64,000 nt of DNA from DATHCB01 sp035319765 (GCA_035319765.1 DATHCB010000147.1:1-64000); one strand, 5' to 3'. Shown: positions 16,940 to 26,651, counted from the first letter of the stretch. A program made the numbers and translations. Notes: generated from the sequence alone by a model not told the origin.

Positions 16940-18199
16940 ATGAACAAACATCCCTCGAAAGACATAATCGGAACGAAAGGAACTGAGCTGAAAGGCAAGT
17001 GCATAGTCCTCTGCATAACCGGCAGTGTAGCAGCCACAGAAAGCCCAAGAATCGCTAGGTCCCTCATGCGGCATGGGGCGGAAGTCCTCACCGTAATGTC
17101 ACCAATGGCACAGAAGATAATTCATCCATATATAATGGAGTGGGCCACGGGAAACGCGGTGACCACAGAGTTGACGGGCAAGATTGAACACATAGGATTG
17201 GCTGGAGACCAACCAGAAAGAGCAGATCTCATTCTCGTGGCGCCAGCCACAGCGAACACAATAAGCAAGATTGCCTGTGGCATTGACGACACGAGTGTGA
17301 CTTCCTTGATTTCAACCGCTTTTGGCGCACATATTCCCATGATTATCGTTCCTGCTATGCACGCATCCATGTATCGTCATCCAATACTGATAGAAAACAT
17401 TAAGAAATTGCAAACTCTCGGTCTCGAATTTGTCGGGCCTAGGATAGTAGAGGGAAAGGCAAAGATTGCAAGAACGAAAGACGTTATCGCTGCCGTTATT
17501 CGAAGACTAACGATTGTTCAGGATCTTGCTGGTCTAAGACTACTCGTCACAGCTGGTCCAACTGCAGAGCATATAGATCCGATTCGGATTATGACCAACA
17601 GAAGCTCTGGAAAAATGGGCGTTGCCGTTGCTGAGGAGGCCTTAAGCCGAGGGGCTGAAGTGACACTCGTTTATGGTTTGGGAACGGCCGCCCCTCCCGC
17701 AAGGGCTAATGTGATCTCAGTCGAAACGACAGATCAGATGCACGACACGGTCGTCTTCGAGTTGAAGTCAAAGAAATATGATGCAGTGGTAGCCACAGCT
17801 GCAGCGGCGGACTGGAAACTCACGAAACCGTTTGCTCGCAAGGTTTCAACTCACGGACTGAATTCACTGAGCCTAGAGCTGAAGCCGACCAGAAAGATTA
17901 TCGATTATGTCAAAAAGGCTAGCTGTAACACTTTTCTGGTCGCGTTTCGAGCAGAATATAGGCTTCCACGAAAGGATTTGATTGCAAGTGCATTTAAGAG
18001 GCTGATTGAAGCTAAGGCTGACCTAATCGTTGTCAATGATGTAAGCAAGAAAGGAGCAGGCTTTGGGACCGAAACGAACGAGGTTCTTATCATAGATAAG
18101 AAGAGAAAAGTCATCCATGTACCAATGTCCCCTAAGCGCGATGTTGCAAGACGGATTCTAGATGCCACAAAGGCAGGAATCAAAACAAATCATGCTTGA
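16940..18199 (+). CDS. coaBC: Phosphopantothenoylcysteine decarboxylase / phosphopantothenate--cysteine ligase
   Basis: 419 residues, full bifunctional length. The N-terminal flavoprotein half (about 1-185) has CITGSVAATESPRIARSL and VPAMHASMY, the archaeal version of the PAMN loop. The C-terminal half has the synthetase motifs LLVTAGPTAEHIDPIRIMTN, SSGKMGVAVAEEAL and, later, LIVVNDVSKKGAGFGTETNE. Together they convert 4'-phosphopantothenate and cysteine to 4'-phosphopantetheine using a nucleoside triphosphate. Fifteen bases after the decarboxylase gene, in the same operon. Confidence 0.93.
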   Translation: MNKHPSKDIIGTKGTELKGKCIVLCITGSVAATESPRIARSLMRHGAEVLTVMSPMAQKIIHPYIMEWATGNAVTTELTGKIEHIGLAGDQPERADLILVAPATANTISKIACGIDDTSVTSLISTAFGAHIPMIIVPAMHASMYRHPILIENIKKLQTLGLEFVGPRIVEGKAKIARTKDVIAAVIRRLTIVQDLAGLRLLVTAGPTAEHIDPIRIMTNRSSGKMGVAVAEEALSRGAEVTLVYGLGTAAPPARANVISVETTDQMHDTVVFELKSKKYDAVVATAAAADWKLTKPFARKVSTHGLNSLSLELKPTRKIIDYVKKASCNTFLVAFRAEYRLPRKDLIASAFKRLIEAKADLIVVNDVSKKGAGFGTETNEVLIIDKKRKVIHVPMSPKRDVARRILDATKAGIKTNHA

Positions 18200-18223
18200 C
18201 CATGGCTTCAATGTGAGAACCTT

Positions 18224-18709
18224 ATGCAGAAAAAGCTCAAAAAAGTGGCTGTTGGTGGAACCTTCGACGAGTTTCATAAGGGACATCGTGCTTTATTGCT
18301 CAAAGCCTTTGATGTTGGCGAGCAAGTGTTGATCGGCGTGTCCGCAGACAGTCTCGTGCAAAGAATGATGAAACCTCACTTAGTGGCAACTTATGGAGTG
18401 CGTGTAGAAGAAGTCAAAGGTTTTCTGCGGAAGAACGGTCTGCTCGATCGTGCTACGATAGTCCCGCTGTGCGATTCTTATGGGGTGACGTTGACAGACG
18501 AAAATCTTCAGGGCATAGTGGTAAGCCGGGAAACAGAGAAAGTGGCTGTAGATATTAACAGAAAAAGGAAGGCAGCTGGACGTCGTGCCTTGGAAGTCGT
18601 GACCATAGAAATGATTCCTGCCGAGAATAGCGCACCAATTTCCACGACTAGAATACGCGACCTAGAGATTGACCGCGAGGGACGCCTGCTTAAACGGCAT
18701 GGTTCTTAA
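18224..18709 (+). CDS. coaD: Phosphopantetheine adenylyltransferase (archaeal type)
   Basis: 161 residues. Transfers AMP to 4'-phosphopantetheine to give dephospho-CoA. The nucleotidyltransferase signatures are GGTFDEFHKGHRALL (HKGH) and, near the C-terminus, ISTTRIRDLEID. The product is shorter and different from bacterial CoaD, as in other archaea. It ends the CoA run; only dephospho-CoA kinase is not seen nearby. Confidence 0.9.
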   Translation: MQKKLKKVAVGGTFDEFHKGHRALLLKAFDVGEQVLIGVSADSLVQRMMKPHLVATYGVRVEEVKGFLRKNGLLDRATIVPLCDSYGVTLTDENLQGIVVSRETEKVAVDINRKRKAAGRRALEVVTIEMIPAENSAPISTTRIRDLEIDREGRLLKRHGS

Positions 18710-18747
18710 GGACTCCTCGCTACCATGACTCATTAAGGAGACCAGAG

Positions 18748-19875
18748 ATGAACCTAGGCGGCGCGCAGAGAGGAACAGCGGTTCTACCACTTCATTATGG
18801 GAGAGCGCCTCCTTGGCTTGTTGAAAGAATGATCAAGTTGTCTAAAGAAATAGTCGCAATTATATTAGACGAATACGGGTCAGGGGCTTTTTTGCAGAGA
18901 ATCTCCGACCCATACTGGTTTCAAGCCTTAGGCTGTGTGCTGGGATATGACTGGCACTCGTCTGGTGTCACCACAGTATTGACAGGAGTCTTAAAAAATG
19001 CATTAACACCCGACGAGCATAGCATCGCAGTCTGCGGTGGAAAGGCCAAAGCTTCTACTCAAGGACCAACAGAAATCGCAGAGGCAGGCGAGAAATTCAA
19101 TCTTTCCACGGATGCCATCAATAAGCTTCAGTATGCAAGTCGGATGAGCGCAAAGGTTGATAGCACCGCGATTCAAGCAGGCTACCCACTCTATCATCAT
19201 GCCTTTTTCCTAACCGCAGACGGTCAGTGGGCCGTAGTCCAGCAAGGGATGAACGCAAAGGACAGAACAGCACGAAGATATCACTGGCTTTCAAACCATG
19301 TAAAAGAATTTGTCGTCGAACCGCATGATGCGATCGTTGGAGAAGTGAAAAGAGAGGTCGTCCTTGACATGACGGCTAAAGATAGTCAAGCCTGTAGAAA
19401 GACGTCTGTTGATATAGCTCAGGAATCGCCCGAGAAGATAACTAGAATGTTGCAGTCACTCAGACCGGCTTATCAGAAATCGCTTCAAGAATGGATGCCT
19501 GATGCAAAGGCGCAAGGATATGTAAGGAGCGTACTCGTCATGCCTAAGAGCATCAATTGGGAAACGCTCACTAGAATTTATGAGTTCAAGCCTAGGAATT
19601 ACGAAGAGCTTTTGGGAGTTAATGGCGTCGGGCCATCAACAATACGCGGAATCGCTCTGATCGCGGAATTGATTTATGGGCAACAGCCAAGCTGGAAAGA
19701 CCCGGTGCGATACTCCTTTGCGTATGGCGGAAAAGATGGAGTCCCCTTTCCAGTTGACAGAGAAGCGATGGATGAAAGCGTTCAAATTCTGAAAACTGCG
19801 GTCGAAAACGCGCGGATAGGGGATAAGGAAAAGCTCAGATCTCTGCAGAGATTGCGAAAATACGCTCAATCCTAA
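18748..19875 (+). CDS. DUF763 protein with helix-hairpin-helix
   Basis: 375 residues after a GGAG site, 38 bp downstream of coaD. The opening (GGAQRGTAVLPLHYGRAPPWL) and LGCVLGYDWHSSGVTTVL are typical of DUF763. Residues about 285-305 read YEELLGVNGVGPSTIRGIALIAELIYG, a helix-hairpin-helix of the kind that binds DNA. Conserved His, Cys and Lys/Arg residues suggest an enzyme acting on nucleic acid, but the family has no proven reaction that I can state. Probably cotranscribed with the CoA genes although unrelated in theme. Confidence 0.75.
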   Translation: MNLGGAQRGTAVLPLHYGRAPPWLVERMIKLSKEIVAIILDEYGSGAFLQRISDPYWFQALGCVLGYDWHSSGVTTVLTGVLKNALTPDEHSIAVCGGKAKASTQGPTEIAEAGEKFNLSTDAINKLQYASRMSAKVDSTAIQAGYPLYHHAFFLTADGQWAVVQQGMNAKDRTARRYHWLSNHVKEFVVEPHDAIVGEVKREVVLDMTAKDSQACRKTSVDIAQESPEKITRMLQSLRPAYQKSLQEWMPDAKAQGYVRSVLVMPKSINWETLTRIYEFKPRNYEELLGVNGVGPSTIRGIALIAELIYGQQPSWKDPVRYSFAYGGKDGVPFPVDREAMDESVQILKTAVENARIGDKEKLRSLQRLRKYAQS

Positions 19876-19906
19876 AGACTGAAAAATAAAAATGGATGAG
19901 GAGCGA

Positions 19907-20128
19907 TCAGTCACCCATTACCTTTCGCGCTGCGATCTCTATGTCTTCAGACTTGATTGTTTTCCTTCCAGCATGCATTGCGTAGCCAAGAGCTTCCTTA
20001 GCGATTTTGATCCCGACTTCCTGCAAAGCCTTTGCCAGTTCCTTTGCTGCTGTTTCACTTACACGCTCTGCCCCAGCTTTCTTGCACAGACGATGCATAG
20101 GCGCGACAGATAATTCCAACTTTGCCAT
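19907..20128 (-). CDS. Archaeal histone
   Basis: 73 residues, a single histone fold with little tail: LSVAPMHRLCKKAGAERVSE, a long central helix (AAKELAKALQEVGIKIAKEAL) and AGRKTIKSEDIEIAARKVMGD. The KTIKSEDI element and the RV-S loop are the DNA-binding parts of the fold. Forms dimers and multimers that wrap DNA. Monocistronic, convergent with the DUF763 gene. Confidence 0.95.
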   Translation of the reverse strand: MAKLELSVAPMHRLCKKAGAERVSETAAKELAKALQEVGIKIAKEALGYAMHAGRKTIKSEDIEIAARKVMGD

Positions 20129-20167
20129 AATAGACCCTTCTATTAGCCTCTTTTTCTATTTGTGACA

Positions 20168-20176
20168 CTATTTATG
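20168..20176 (-). promoter_or_regulatory. TATA box of the histone gene
   Basis: CATAAATAG on the minus strand, 40-48 bases before the ATG, leaving room for a short leader. The rest of 20177-20437 is AT-rich with no convincing gene; it must also contain the FUN14 promoter. Confidence 0.45.
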
Positions 20177-20437
20177 CTTATCGCATCACTTTTCAACCTC
20201 GCTCGCGCTGCATTTTCCCATTATCCCGTTTGTCAAAAGGGTTTCTTGTCTTTGCTCTAACCCGACTGCAGAATTCAACACGTAAATATCAAACGAGTTG
20301 ACCAATAGACTCGCCGTTTTACAGGATAATAGAAAAGAAACTTGCTAAGATGGCCTTTTTGCGAAAACGGACACATTCTGAACCAACCCCAAAATCTAAG
20401 AGCAAAATGGACGTAAATGAGTCCAGATGAGTCATAA

Positions 20438-20746
20438 ATGAGCGAAGTCACGATTCCCGTAGTGTACGAGCTCACTGTTGGCGGATTTGGCGGCTACCTC
20501 GTAGGCTTCGCACTGAAAAAAGTGACAAAAGGCCTAGCTTTCATATTCGCCGTTATAGTTCTAGCAGTAATCTATCTCGCCTTCAGTGGAATTCTCGACA
20601 TAAACTACGTTGGATTTGCAACAGACATTAAAGACTCGCTGAATTATGCAGGTCAAGCCTTCGTGGGAATAGCACCGTTTCTGACAAACCTTCCCCTGAT
20701 CGGCAGCTTCATTCTAGGCTTGTTCGTCGCCTACAAGATGGCCTGA
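20438..20746 (+). CDS. FUN14-family small membrane protein
   Basis: 102 residues with three hydrophobic segments. The Gly-rich start ELTVGGFGGYLVGFALKKVTKG is the FUN14 signature; it is followed by LAFIFAVIVLAVIYLAF, a polar middle and PLIGSFILGLFVAYKMA. In eukaryotes FUN14 proteins are mitochondrial outer-membrane factors; the archaeal role is unknown. Confidence 0.7.
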   Translation: MSEVTIPVVYELTVGGFGGYLVGFALKKVTKGLAFIFAVIVLAVIYLAFSGILDINYVGFATDIKDSLNYAGQAFVGIAPFLTNLPLIGSFILGLFVAYKMA

Positions 20747-20882
20747 TCATGTCCTTGTGCAGATAGCAGGCAATTCCAAAATCGTAGTAGTATGGATTTC
20801 CGCCTTACTTGCTGACTCTACTTGACTAGAGTTCGGAATTGAGAAACATTTTAAGAAACCTTTCTTCTAACTTGCCTACTCA

Positions 20883-20957
20883 GGGCTGGTAGATCAGTCT
20901 GGTATGATCGCCGCCTTCGCAAGGCGGAAGCCGCGGGTCCAAATCCCGCCCAGTCCA
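20883..20957 (+). tRNA. tRNA-Ala(CGC)
   Basis: Acceptor GGGCTGG/CCAGTCC, D-stem GATC/GATC, anticodon stem CCGCC/GGCGG around TTCGCAA (anticodon CGC), T-arm GCGGG TCCAAAT CCCGC. No encoded CCA. A TATA-like TTTTAAG lies about 30 bp upstream (near 20850). Confidence 0.95.
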
Positions 20958-21062
20958 CTCTGACTAGGCCTGTTTTGCGTTTAGAAGATCAATTTCCATG
21001 AAGTAGGCAAATTCTTATTTGTTAGAGTATATTGAAGCTTAACGTTTACCGTGTGAAAAAGC

Positions 21063-22322
21063 TTGAGCAAACCCGAAAGAACCTCTCTAGAGCTGTTCCG
21101 GCTGAAGAAATCGTTGGACAACTTGGCGAAGAAAGAGGGAAGAGGTACCGAACTCGTTTCATTGTATGTTCCGCCGGGAAAGCAGATCAGCGAAGTACAG
21201 GCTACGCTCAGGGATGAATATGGAACGGCCTCGAACATTAAGTCGGATACGACGAGAAAGAACGTTCAAGATGCAATTACAAAAGTTCAACAGCGGTTGA
21301 AGTTCTTCAAGCAAGCGCCGAAAAACGGCTTGGTAATCTTTAGCGGCGCAATTCCACAAGACGGACCAGGCAGCGAAAGGATGGAAACATATGTCATCGA
21401 GCCGATCGAGCCAATTAAGATCTACCTTTATCGATGCGACGCAAAGTTCCATCTCGAATACCTTCAGGAGCAGCTCAGAGAAAAGGAAGTTTATGGGATA
21501 GTTCTGATGGATGCCAACAGTGCTTCGTTTGCAATATTAAAGAGCAAGAATCTTGAGATCGTTCAACAAATCACTTCAGGTGTACCGGGCAAGCACAGGG
21601 CCGGCGGACAATCGGCTCAGAGGTTCGAGAGGCAAAGAGAAGCAAAACTCTTAGAGTACTTCAACCGCGTGGGCAAGTATGTTAACGATATCTTTCTGCC
21701 GGTGCCTAACCTTAAGGGCATAATCCTGGGAGGACCGGGACCGACAAAATACGACTTCCAGAAAGGCGACTATATTCAGTATAGTTTGAAGGACAAGATC
21801 ATCGCCGTCCTCGACACGGCATACGTCGACGAACAGGGCGTTGACGAGATCATGGAACGGGCTCCAGAGATTCTTCGCAAGGTGCGCTATATTGAAGAGA
21901 AGAAGCTGGTGCAAGATTTCCTCTACCATGTTGGACATGACACCGGTTTAGCCATATACGGCGAAGAAGAGGTCCGACGGACGCTTCAAATGGGAGTGGT
22001 CAGGACTCTTTTGCTGTCCGAGGGAGTCGATGTAGTGAGAGTGACGATAAAGTGTACTGCGTGCGGCTACACAAGACAAGAAACCATGAAAGAACGAGTG
22101 CTTCCCAGCTTTCAGCAGAACTTGGCAAAACAGTGCCCAAAGTGTAACACACAATCTCTCACGCTTGCGGATGCGAAGGACATCGTTGAAGAACTCGCCG
22201 AAATCGCGGAACAAACCAACACTGACGTGGAAATGATTTCTACAGAGACAGAGGAAGGACAAATGTTGAAGAACTCTTTCGGCGGAATCGCCGCTGTCCT
22301 ACGTTTCAAACCTTCACATTAG
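21063..22322 (+). CDS. prf1: Peptide chain release factor aRF1
   Basis: 419 residues. A stop codon three codons upstream leaves the TTG at 21063 as the first usable start. The N-terminal domain has TASNIKS at residues 55-61 (stop-codon recognition) and the middle domain has the GGQ motif at about 181-183 within GKHRAGGQSAQRF, which triggers peptidyl-tRNA hydrolysis. The C-terminal domain contains four Cys (CTACGY ... CPKC) that may bind zinc. Recognises all three stop codons in archaea. Confidence 0.95.
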   Translation: MSKPERTSLELFRLKKSLDNLAKKEGRGTELVSLYVPPGKQISEVQATLRDEYGTASNIKSDTTRKNVQDAITKVQQRLKFFKQAPKNGLVIFSGAIPQDGPGSERMETYVIEPIEPIKIYLYRCDAKFHLEYLQEQLREKEVYGIVLMDANSASFAILKSKNLEIVQQITSGVPGKHRAGGQSAQRFERQREAKLLEYFNRVGKYVNDIFLPVPNLKGIILGGPGPTKYDFQKGDYIQYSLKDKIIAVLDTAYVDEQGVDEIMERAPEILRKVRYIEEKKLVQDFLYHVGHDTGLAIYGEEEVRRTLQMGVVRTLLLSEGVDVVRVTIKCTACGYTRQETMKERVLPSFQQNLAKQCPKCNTQSLTLADAKDIVEELAEIAEQTNTDVEMISTETEEGQMLKNSFGGIAAVLRFKPSH

Positions 22323-22440
22323 CCAAGTTATGATCAGCCTGCGCATTTCCTGCCTGCGCTTTGGATCTTATAGAAAATGGGATCATAAATATCGAGGCGC
22401 ATGCTGTGTACCAATTGAATTCGGCATTATTTCCAAGCGG

Positions 22441-24894
22441 CTAATATTCTGTCACATAGTGAACATCCTTGCGTCCTTCGAGTTCCTTTCCAAAGCCTTT
22501 CTTTGTTATGATTTCGATTTTTTCAGTCTTACATGGCCCAGCGATATCTTTCGCAGCCCCCTCCAAGGTAAGGGCATTTTTCCCATCTTCGACAAAGATT
22601 TTCAGTAGCTTGATAGGTGTGTTGAGCGGCATTTTATTTTCAGATTTTTCTCGTCTGATTTGGCTTATTAGCGACGTAACCAAGCTGCCGTATTCTTCTG
22701 CTTTTTCATTGACTTGCTTTTCGTCGAAAGTGGGCCACCGCGTCATGTGAATGCTTTTGGGTTCTCTCTCGCCTGCGCATATAGCCTGGTATATTTCCTC
22801 AGTAACATGTGGCATAACGGGAGCCAGAAGTTGGAGAATCTTGTACAGTGTCGTGTAAAGTGTGTACTGTGCCGCGTCTCTGCTTTCCTTCCCATAGTAC
22901 TCTGGCTTGTAGAGCCGATCTTTTGCAGCCTCGATGTACTGGTCGCAGAACTCATGCCACGTGAAATTTCTGACCTCTTCTAAGGCAACGTTGAATTGAT
23001 AGTTTTCGAAAGCTTCGGTAGCCTTTTTGACTGTTCTTTCCAGCTTGCTTAGCAGCCATTCATCTAGGAGTTCTAGCTTGGGTCTTTGTGCCGGTTCGTA
23101 GTCTTCTAGAAGTAGACTCGTAAACCGTGCGGCATTCCAGAGTTTTCTTGTGAAGCGCCATCCGTATTCTACGTCTGGTTGGCGGAAAGGTATGTCTGAG
23201 CCTGTAGCGCCTCCGCCAGCTGCCCATTGTCTGGCTGCGTCTGCGCCAAATTCGTTTAGGATGCCTGGAGCAGCGGTGTAATTGCCTTTTGACTTGCTCA
23301 TCTTTGTGCCGTTGTTGCCTAGTACCATGCCGTTTATAAGGCAACTTTTGTAGGGCTTTTCATTGAACAAGGCAATGCTGCGTACCATTAGGTAGTAAGC
23401 CCATGTTCGGATAATGTCAGTGCCTGACGGATGCATACTTGCAGGGAAGAGCCTTTTCCAGTCTTTGCTGTCTGGCCAACCTGCGTGTACCGCGCTTGAG
23501 ATTGACGAATCCATCCACGTATCCAAGACGTCTTTTTCTGGAATAAACTGCGTCCGTCCGCATTTTGGACATTTGTCGAGTCTTGGCCTTTCCAGTTTTG
23601 GGTCGATGGGGAGCCAGTCCGGCTCTGCGAGGATGATTTCTTTGCATTCCGCACAGTACCAGATAGGAATTGGGGTGGCGAATACTCTTTGTCGAGAAAT
23701 GACCCAGTCCCACTCTAGGGATTTTGCCCAGTCAATGAGTCGGGCTTTCATGTATTCGGGGTACCATTTTACTTCAAGCGCTGTCTTTTCGACTTCGTCA
23801 GTGAGGCTGCGGGTTTTCATAAACCATTGTTTTCGCTCAAGAATCTCGATTGGTGTGCCGCAGCGCCAGCATACGCCGACTTCCTGTTGCAGCTTTTCGG
23901 TTTTTTCTAATAGCCCCTGTTTTTCCAAGTCTTTTGCGACTGCCTTCTTGGCCTCTGCAACTGTGAGTCCTGCGTATTTTCCAGCGTTTTCATTCATCTT
24001 GCCAGTTTCGGTGATGCTCATTATAACCGGTAGGTGATGTGCCCCGACGCTCTGCACATCTGCTTTGTCGCCATACGTGCAGATCATTACAACGCCTGTT
24101 CCAAATTTGGGGTCGACCATGTCTTCTGCGATTATTTTGACTTTGTTTTCGGCTATTGGGACGTGGATAGTTTTTCCGATGTATCGTTTGTAGCGATCGT
24201 CATTTGGGTTGACTGCTACCGTGACGCAGGCGGTTAGGAGTTCGGGTCGGGTTGTAGCAATTGTTAAGGATTGCTCATGGTCTAAGGTAAATTTGACGTA
24301 ATGCAACGTTCCCTCTCGGGTTTCGTGCTCCACTTCAGCGTCGGCAATGGCGGTTTCGCATCTGGGACACCAGTTGATCGGATGCGTGCCTTGGTATATG
24401 AAGCCCTTCTTGTGGAGAAGAATGAAGCTTAGTTGTGTGCGTCTCCAGTAGTCGGGGTTCATTGTCTTGTATTCTGTTCTCCAGTCTGGGGAGCAGCCCA
24501 TGCGGATAACTGCTCTCTTCATTATGTCAATATACTTGTTAACGAACCCTTCGCAGAGTTTGCGAAACTTGCCCGGAGGAACGTCCGTCTTCTTTATCTT
24601 GTAAAACTCTTCGGTCTCCACTTCAGTAGGCAGTCCGTGGCAGTCCCATCCTTGAGGAAAGTACACGTTGAAGCCTCTCATTCGTTTGTAGCGGGCAACC
24701 ATGTCAAAATATGTCCAGTTGAGTACGTTGCCCATGTGAAACTCGCCGGAAGGGTAGGGCGGAGGAGTGTCTATGCTGAAAACCGGGCGCTTCTCATCTT
24801 TCCAGTCAAACTTGTAGATGCCCATCTTTTCCCATTCGCTCTGCCATTTTTCCTCGATGGCGAGAATGTCGAACTCTTTCTGCAACGCCTTCAT
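22441..24894 (-). CDS. valS: Valyl-tRNA synthetase
   Basis: 817 residues, class I. The HIGH-type motif is in PPPYPSGEFHMGNVLNW (about residues 45-60), the editing domain contains TIATTRPELLTACVTVAVNP, two zinc knuckles are visible (CPRCETAIADAEVE; CPKCGRTQFI), and the KMSKS loop is NGTKMSKSKGNYTA. The anticodon-binding helical domain follows. Typical archaeal length, without the bacterial C-terminal coiled coil being obvious. Confidence 0.95.
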   Translation of the reverse strand: MKALQKEFDILAIEEKWQSEWEKMGIYKFDWKDEKRPVFSIDTPPPYPSGEFHMGNVLNWTYFDMVARYKRMRGFNVYFPQGWDCHGLPTEVETEEFYKIKKTDVPPGKFRKLCEGFVNKYIDIMKRAVIRMGCSPDWRTEYKTMNPDYWRRTQLSFILLHKKGFIYQGTHPINWCPRCETAIADAEVEHETREGTLHYVKFTLDHEQSLTIATTRPELLTACVTVAVNPNDDRYKRYIGKTIHVPIAENKVKIIAEDMVDPKFGTGVVMICTYGDKADVQSVGAHHLPVIMSITETGKMNENAGKYAGLTVAEAKKAVAKDLEKQGLLEKTEKLQQEVGVCWRCGTPIEILERKQWFMKTRSLTDEVEKTALEVKWYPEYMKARLIDWAKSLEWDWVISRQRVFATPIPIWYCAECKEIILAEPDWLPIDPKLERPRLDKCPKCGRTQFIPEKDVLDTWMDSSISSAVHAGWPDSKDWKRLFPASMHPSGTDIIRTWAYYLMVRSIALFNEKPYKSCLINGMVLGNNGTKMSKSKGNYTAAPGILNEFGADAARQWAAGGGATGSDIPFRQPDVEYGWRFTRKLWNAARFTSLLLEDYEPAQRPKLELLDEWLLSKLERTVKKATEAFENYQFNVALEEVRNFTWHEFCDQYIEAAKDRLYKPEYYGKESRDAAQYTLYTTLYKILQLLAPVMPHVTEEIYQAICAGEREPKSIHMTRWPTFDEKQVNEKAEEYGSLVTSLISQIRREKSENKMPLNTPIKLLKIFVEDGKNALTLEGAAKDIAGPCKTEKIEIITKKGFGKELEGRKDVHYVTEY

Positions 24895-24992
24895 GCGTTA
24901 ATGCATCCTTTCGTGAAATTTTGACCTACGAATAGTGGCTTCAGAAGATAATTAGCTTTCTGGGAATTGCCTTTTTGACGCCAGTGCGTGTG

Positions 24993-25751
24993 CTACGCGT
25001 AATGACCGTAGATGGCCATCTGCATTAGACAATCAACGGCTCCCGCGTCATTTAGCCAATTTGAGTTTTGAAACATAAAGACACTTCTGGCGGCGATGGT
25101 TGTGTTGTAAAAGAAGACTCCGACCATCCCGTAAGTTAATGCTGGTCCCTGTCCAATGCTGCCGCTGTTGTCTGTGTATATTTTGCCAGATGGTCCTATT
25201 TGCAGAGCTAAACCATAGTAGGTTCCGGATTGAAACACGAAGTTTGAATGAAAGCTGAAGTTCAGATCTTCTATAGGTCCGAGATAGTCTCCTGTGCCAC
25301 TAGAACCTGACGCTGCGATCGTTGATGCATTCACCGTTAGTGAAGAAGCAAGTGGGGATCCAATAGGTAAACCAAGATAACTTTGCGTAGTCAGAGTGTA
25401 AACGTCTAGAGTAATGTCAGCAGTCACCGAGCCATTGTAAAGAAACAAGCATAGAGTGACATGGCTTATTCTGAAACTTGTCGGTGCATAGAAAACGCTG
25501 CCATGCGCACTTGTGCATGACGTTTGACTTGGTTGATGAGTGGAAAGGTAACCCCATAAATTGCCCGATTGTTGAGACGATCCTACATTGATGCCGTAAT
25601 AGTCCACAAGTACTTCTCTGCTGGTGCGTAAGCTTTGAGAAATTTGCAGCGCTATCCCGGAGACGGTAACACCTATCACCATTATGCCGATAACTATCCC
25701 CACAATTACTTTCTTTCTAGTTGAAGGCTTCTCTTCTACTGGGACAGTCAT
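24993..25751 (-). CDS. Exported protein with N-terminal membrane anchor
   Basis: 252 residues. A basic start (EEKPSTRKK) and one membrane helix (VIVGIVIGIMVIGVTVSGIAL, about 15-35) are followed by a Ser/Thr/Gly-rich domain predicted to be beta-structured and outside the cell (HVTLCLFLYNGSVTADITLD, YYGLALQIGPSGKIY). It looks like a surface carbohydrate-binding or jelly-roll domain, but no family is recognised. Single gene between valS and an acyl-CoA synthetase subunit. Confidence 0.5.
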   Translation of the reverse strand: MTVPVEEKPSTRKKVIVGIVIGIMVIGVTVSGIALQISQSLRTSREVLVDYYGINVGSSQQSGNLWGYLSTHQPSQTSCTSAHGSVFYAPTSFRISHVTLCLFLYNGSVTADITLDVYTLTTQSYLGLPIGSPLASSLTVNASTIAASGSSGTGDYLGPIEDLNFSFHSNFVFQSGTYYGLALQIGPSGKIYTDNSGSIGQGPALTYGMVGVFFYNTTIAARSVFMFQNSNWLNDAGAVDCLMQMAIYGHYA

Positions 25752-25955
25752 TCCTTCTCTATCTTCTTCTCGCCATTATTCTTTTTCGTTGTGCTAAAAG
25801 TCTTTTTCTATTATCAATAAGCTCAACTTGCACGCGATTCTAGGGAGCGCGTGAATGCGAGAATGGAAACGTCGGAACTGATGATGTCTGTCTCGAACTC
25901 CGAAAAGCATAGAAACGAGAAGCCATAACTCTGGGCTATCTGTGAGGGGTCTCCA

Positions 25956-26651
25956 ATGAATAGTGTCGCTGAGATCTTTAATCAAGCAAAGTTAGAGAAC
26001 AGAAAGTTCCTGCTTGAGACTGAGGCGAAAACGGTCTGCTCTCATTACGGTATTCCTGTAACGAAGTTTATGTTGGCAAAGAAAGCAGAGGATGCGGCGA
26101 GTTTTGCTGAGAAGATCGGGTATCCAGTCGTGATGAAGATAGTTTCGCCTGATGTGGTTCACAAGTTTGATGTCGGCGGGGTTGTCTTAAACCTTAAAAC
26201 GGCTAAGGAAGTTGAGAGTGCATTTAAGAAGGTTGTTGAAAACGTTAAGAAGCACAAGCCCGATGCCAACATCATAGGGGTTACGGTGCAGGAAATGGCG
26301 CCAGCCTCAACCGAAGTTATAGTTGGTGGGATTAAAGATCCGCAGTTCGGTCAGACTCTCATGTTTGGGCTCGGTGGAATTTTTGTGGAGATTCTGAAGG
26401 ACGTCACGTTCAGAATTGCGCCTGTAACTGAGGAGGAGGCTAGAGAGATGATCACCGAAGTGAAGGCTTACCCGCTTCTGCAGGGGTACAGGGGCACACC
26501 GCCAGCTGATGTTAGTGCTATAATTAAAATAATTCTTGCTACGTCGAAGCTCATGATGAGTCACGGGGATATCAAGGAACTCGACTTGAACCCCATTATG
26601 GTCTATGAGAAAGGCGCAAAGACCGTTGATGCTAGAATAATTCTTGAATGA
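25956..26651 (+). CDS. acdB: Acetyl/acyl-CoA synthetase (ADP-forming) beta subunit
   Basis: 231 residues: an ATP-grasp domain of the ADP-forming type (LLETEAKTVCSHYGIPVTKF, GYPVVMKIVSPDVVHKFDVGGV, QEMAPASTEVIVGGIKDPQFG, ELDLNPIMVYEKGA). It makes ATP from ADP and phosphate while releasing acid from acyl-CoA, working with a CoA-binding alpha subunit that is not next to it here. This is a common energy-conserving step in peptide- and sugar-fermenting archaea. Confidence 0.87.
   Translation: MNSVAEIFNQAKLENRKFLLETEAKTVCSHYGIPVTKFMLAKKAEDAASFAEKIGYPVVMKIVSPDVVHKFDVGGVVLNLKTAKEVESAFKKVVENVKKHKPDANIIGVTVQEMAPASTEVIVGGIKDPQFGQTLMFGLGGIFVEILKDVTFRIAPVTEEEAREMITEVKAYPLLQGYRGTPPADVSAIIKIILATSKLMMSHGDIKELDLNPIMVYEKGAKTVDARIILE

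Noticed and set aside
20350..20430. 26-codon frame MAFLRKRTHSEPTPKSKSK upstream of FUN14
   Set aside because: Basic composition is suggestive, but there is no ribosome-binding site and it is too short to support.
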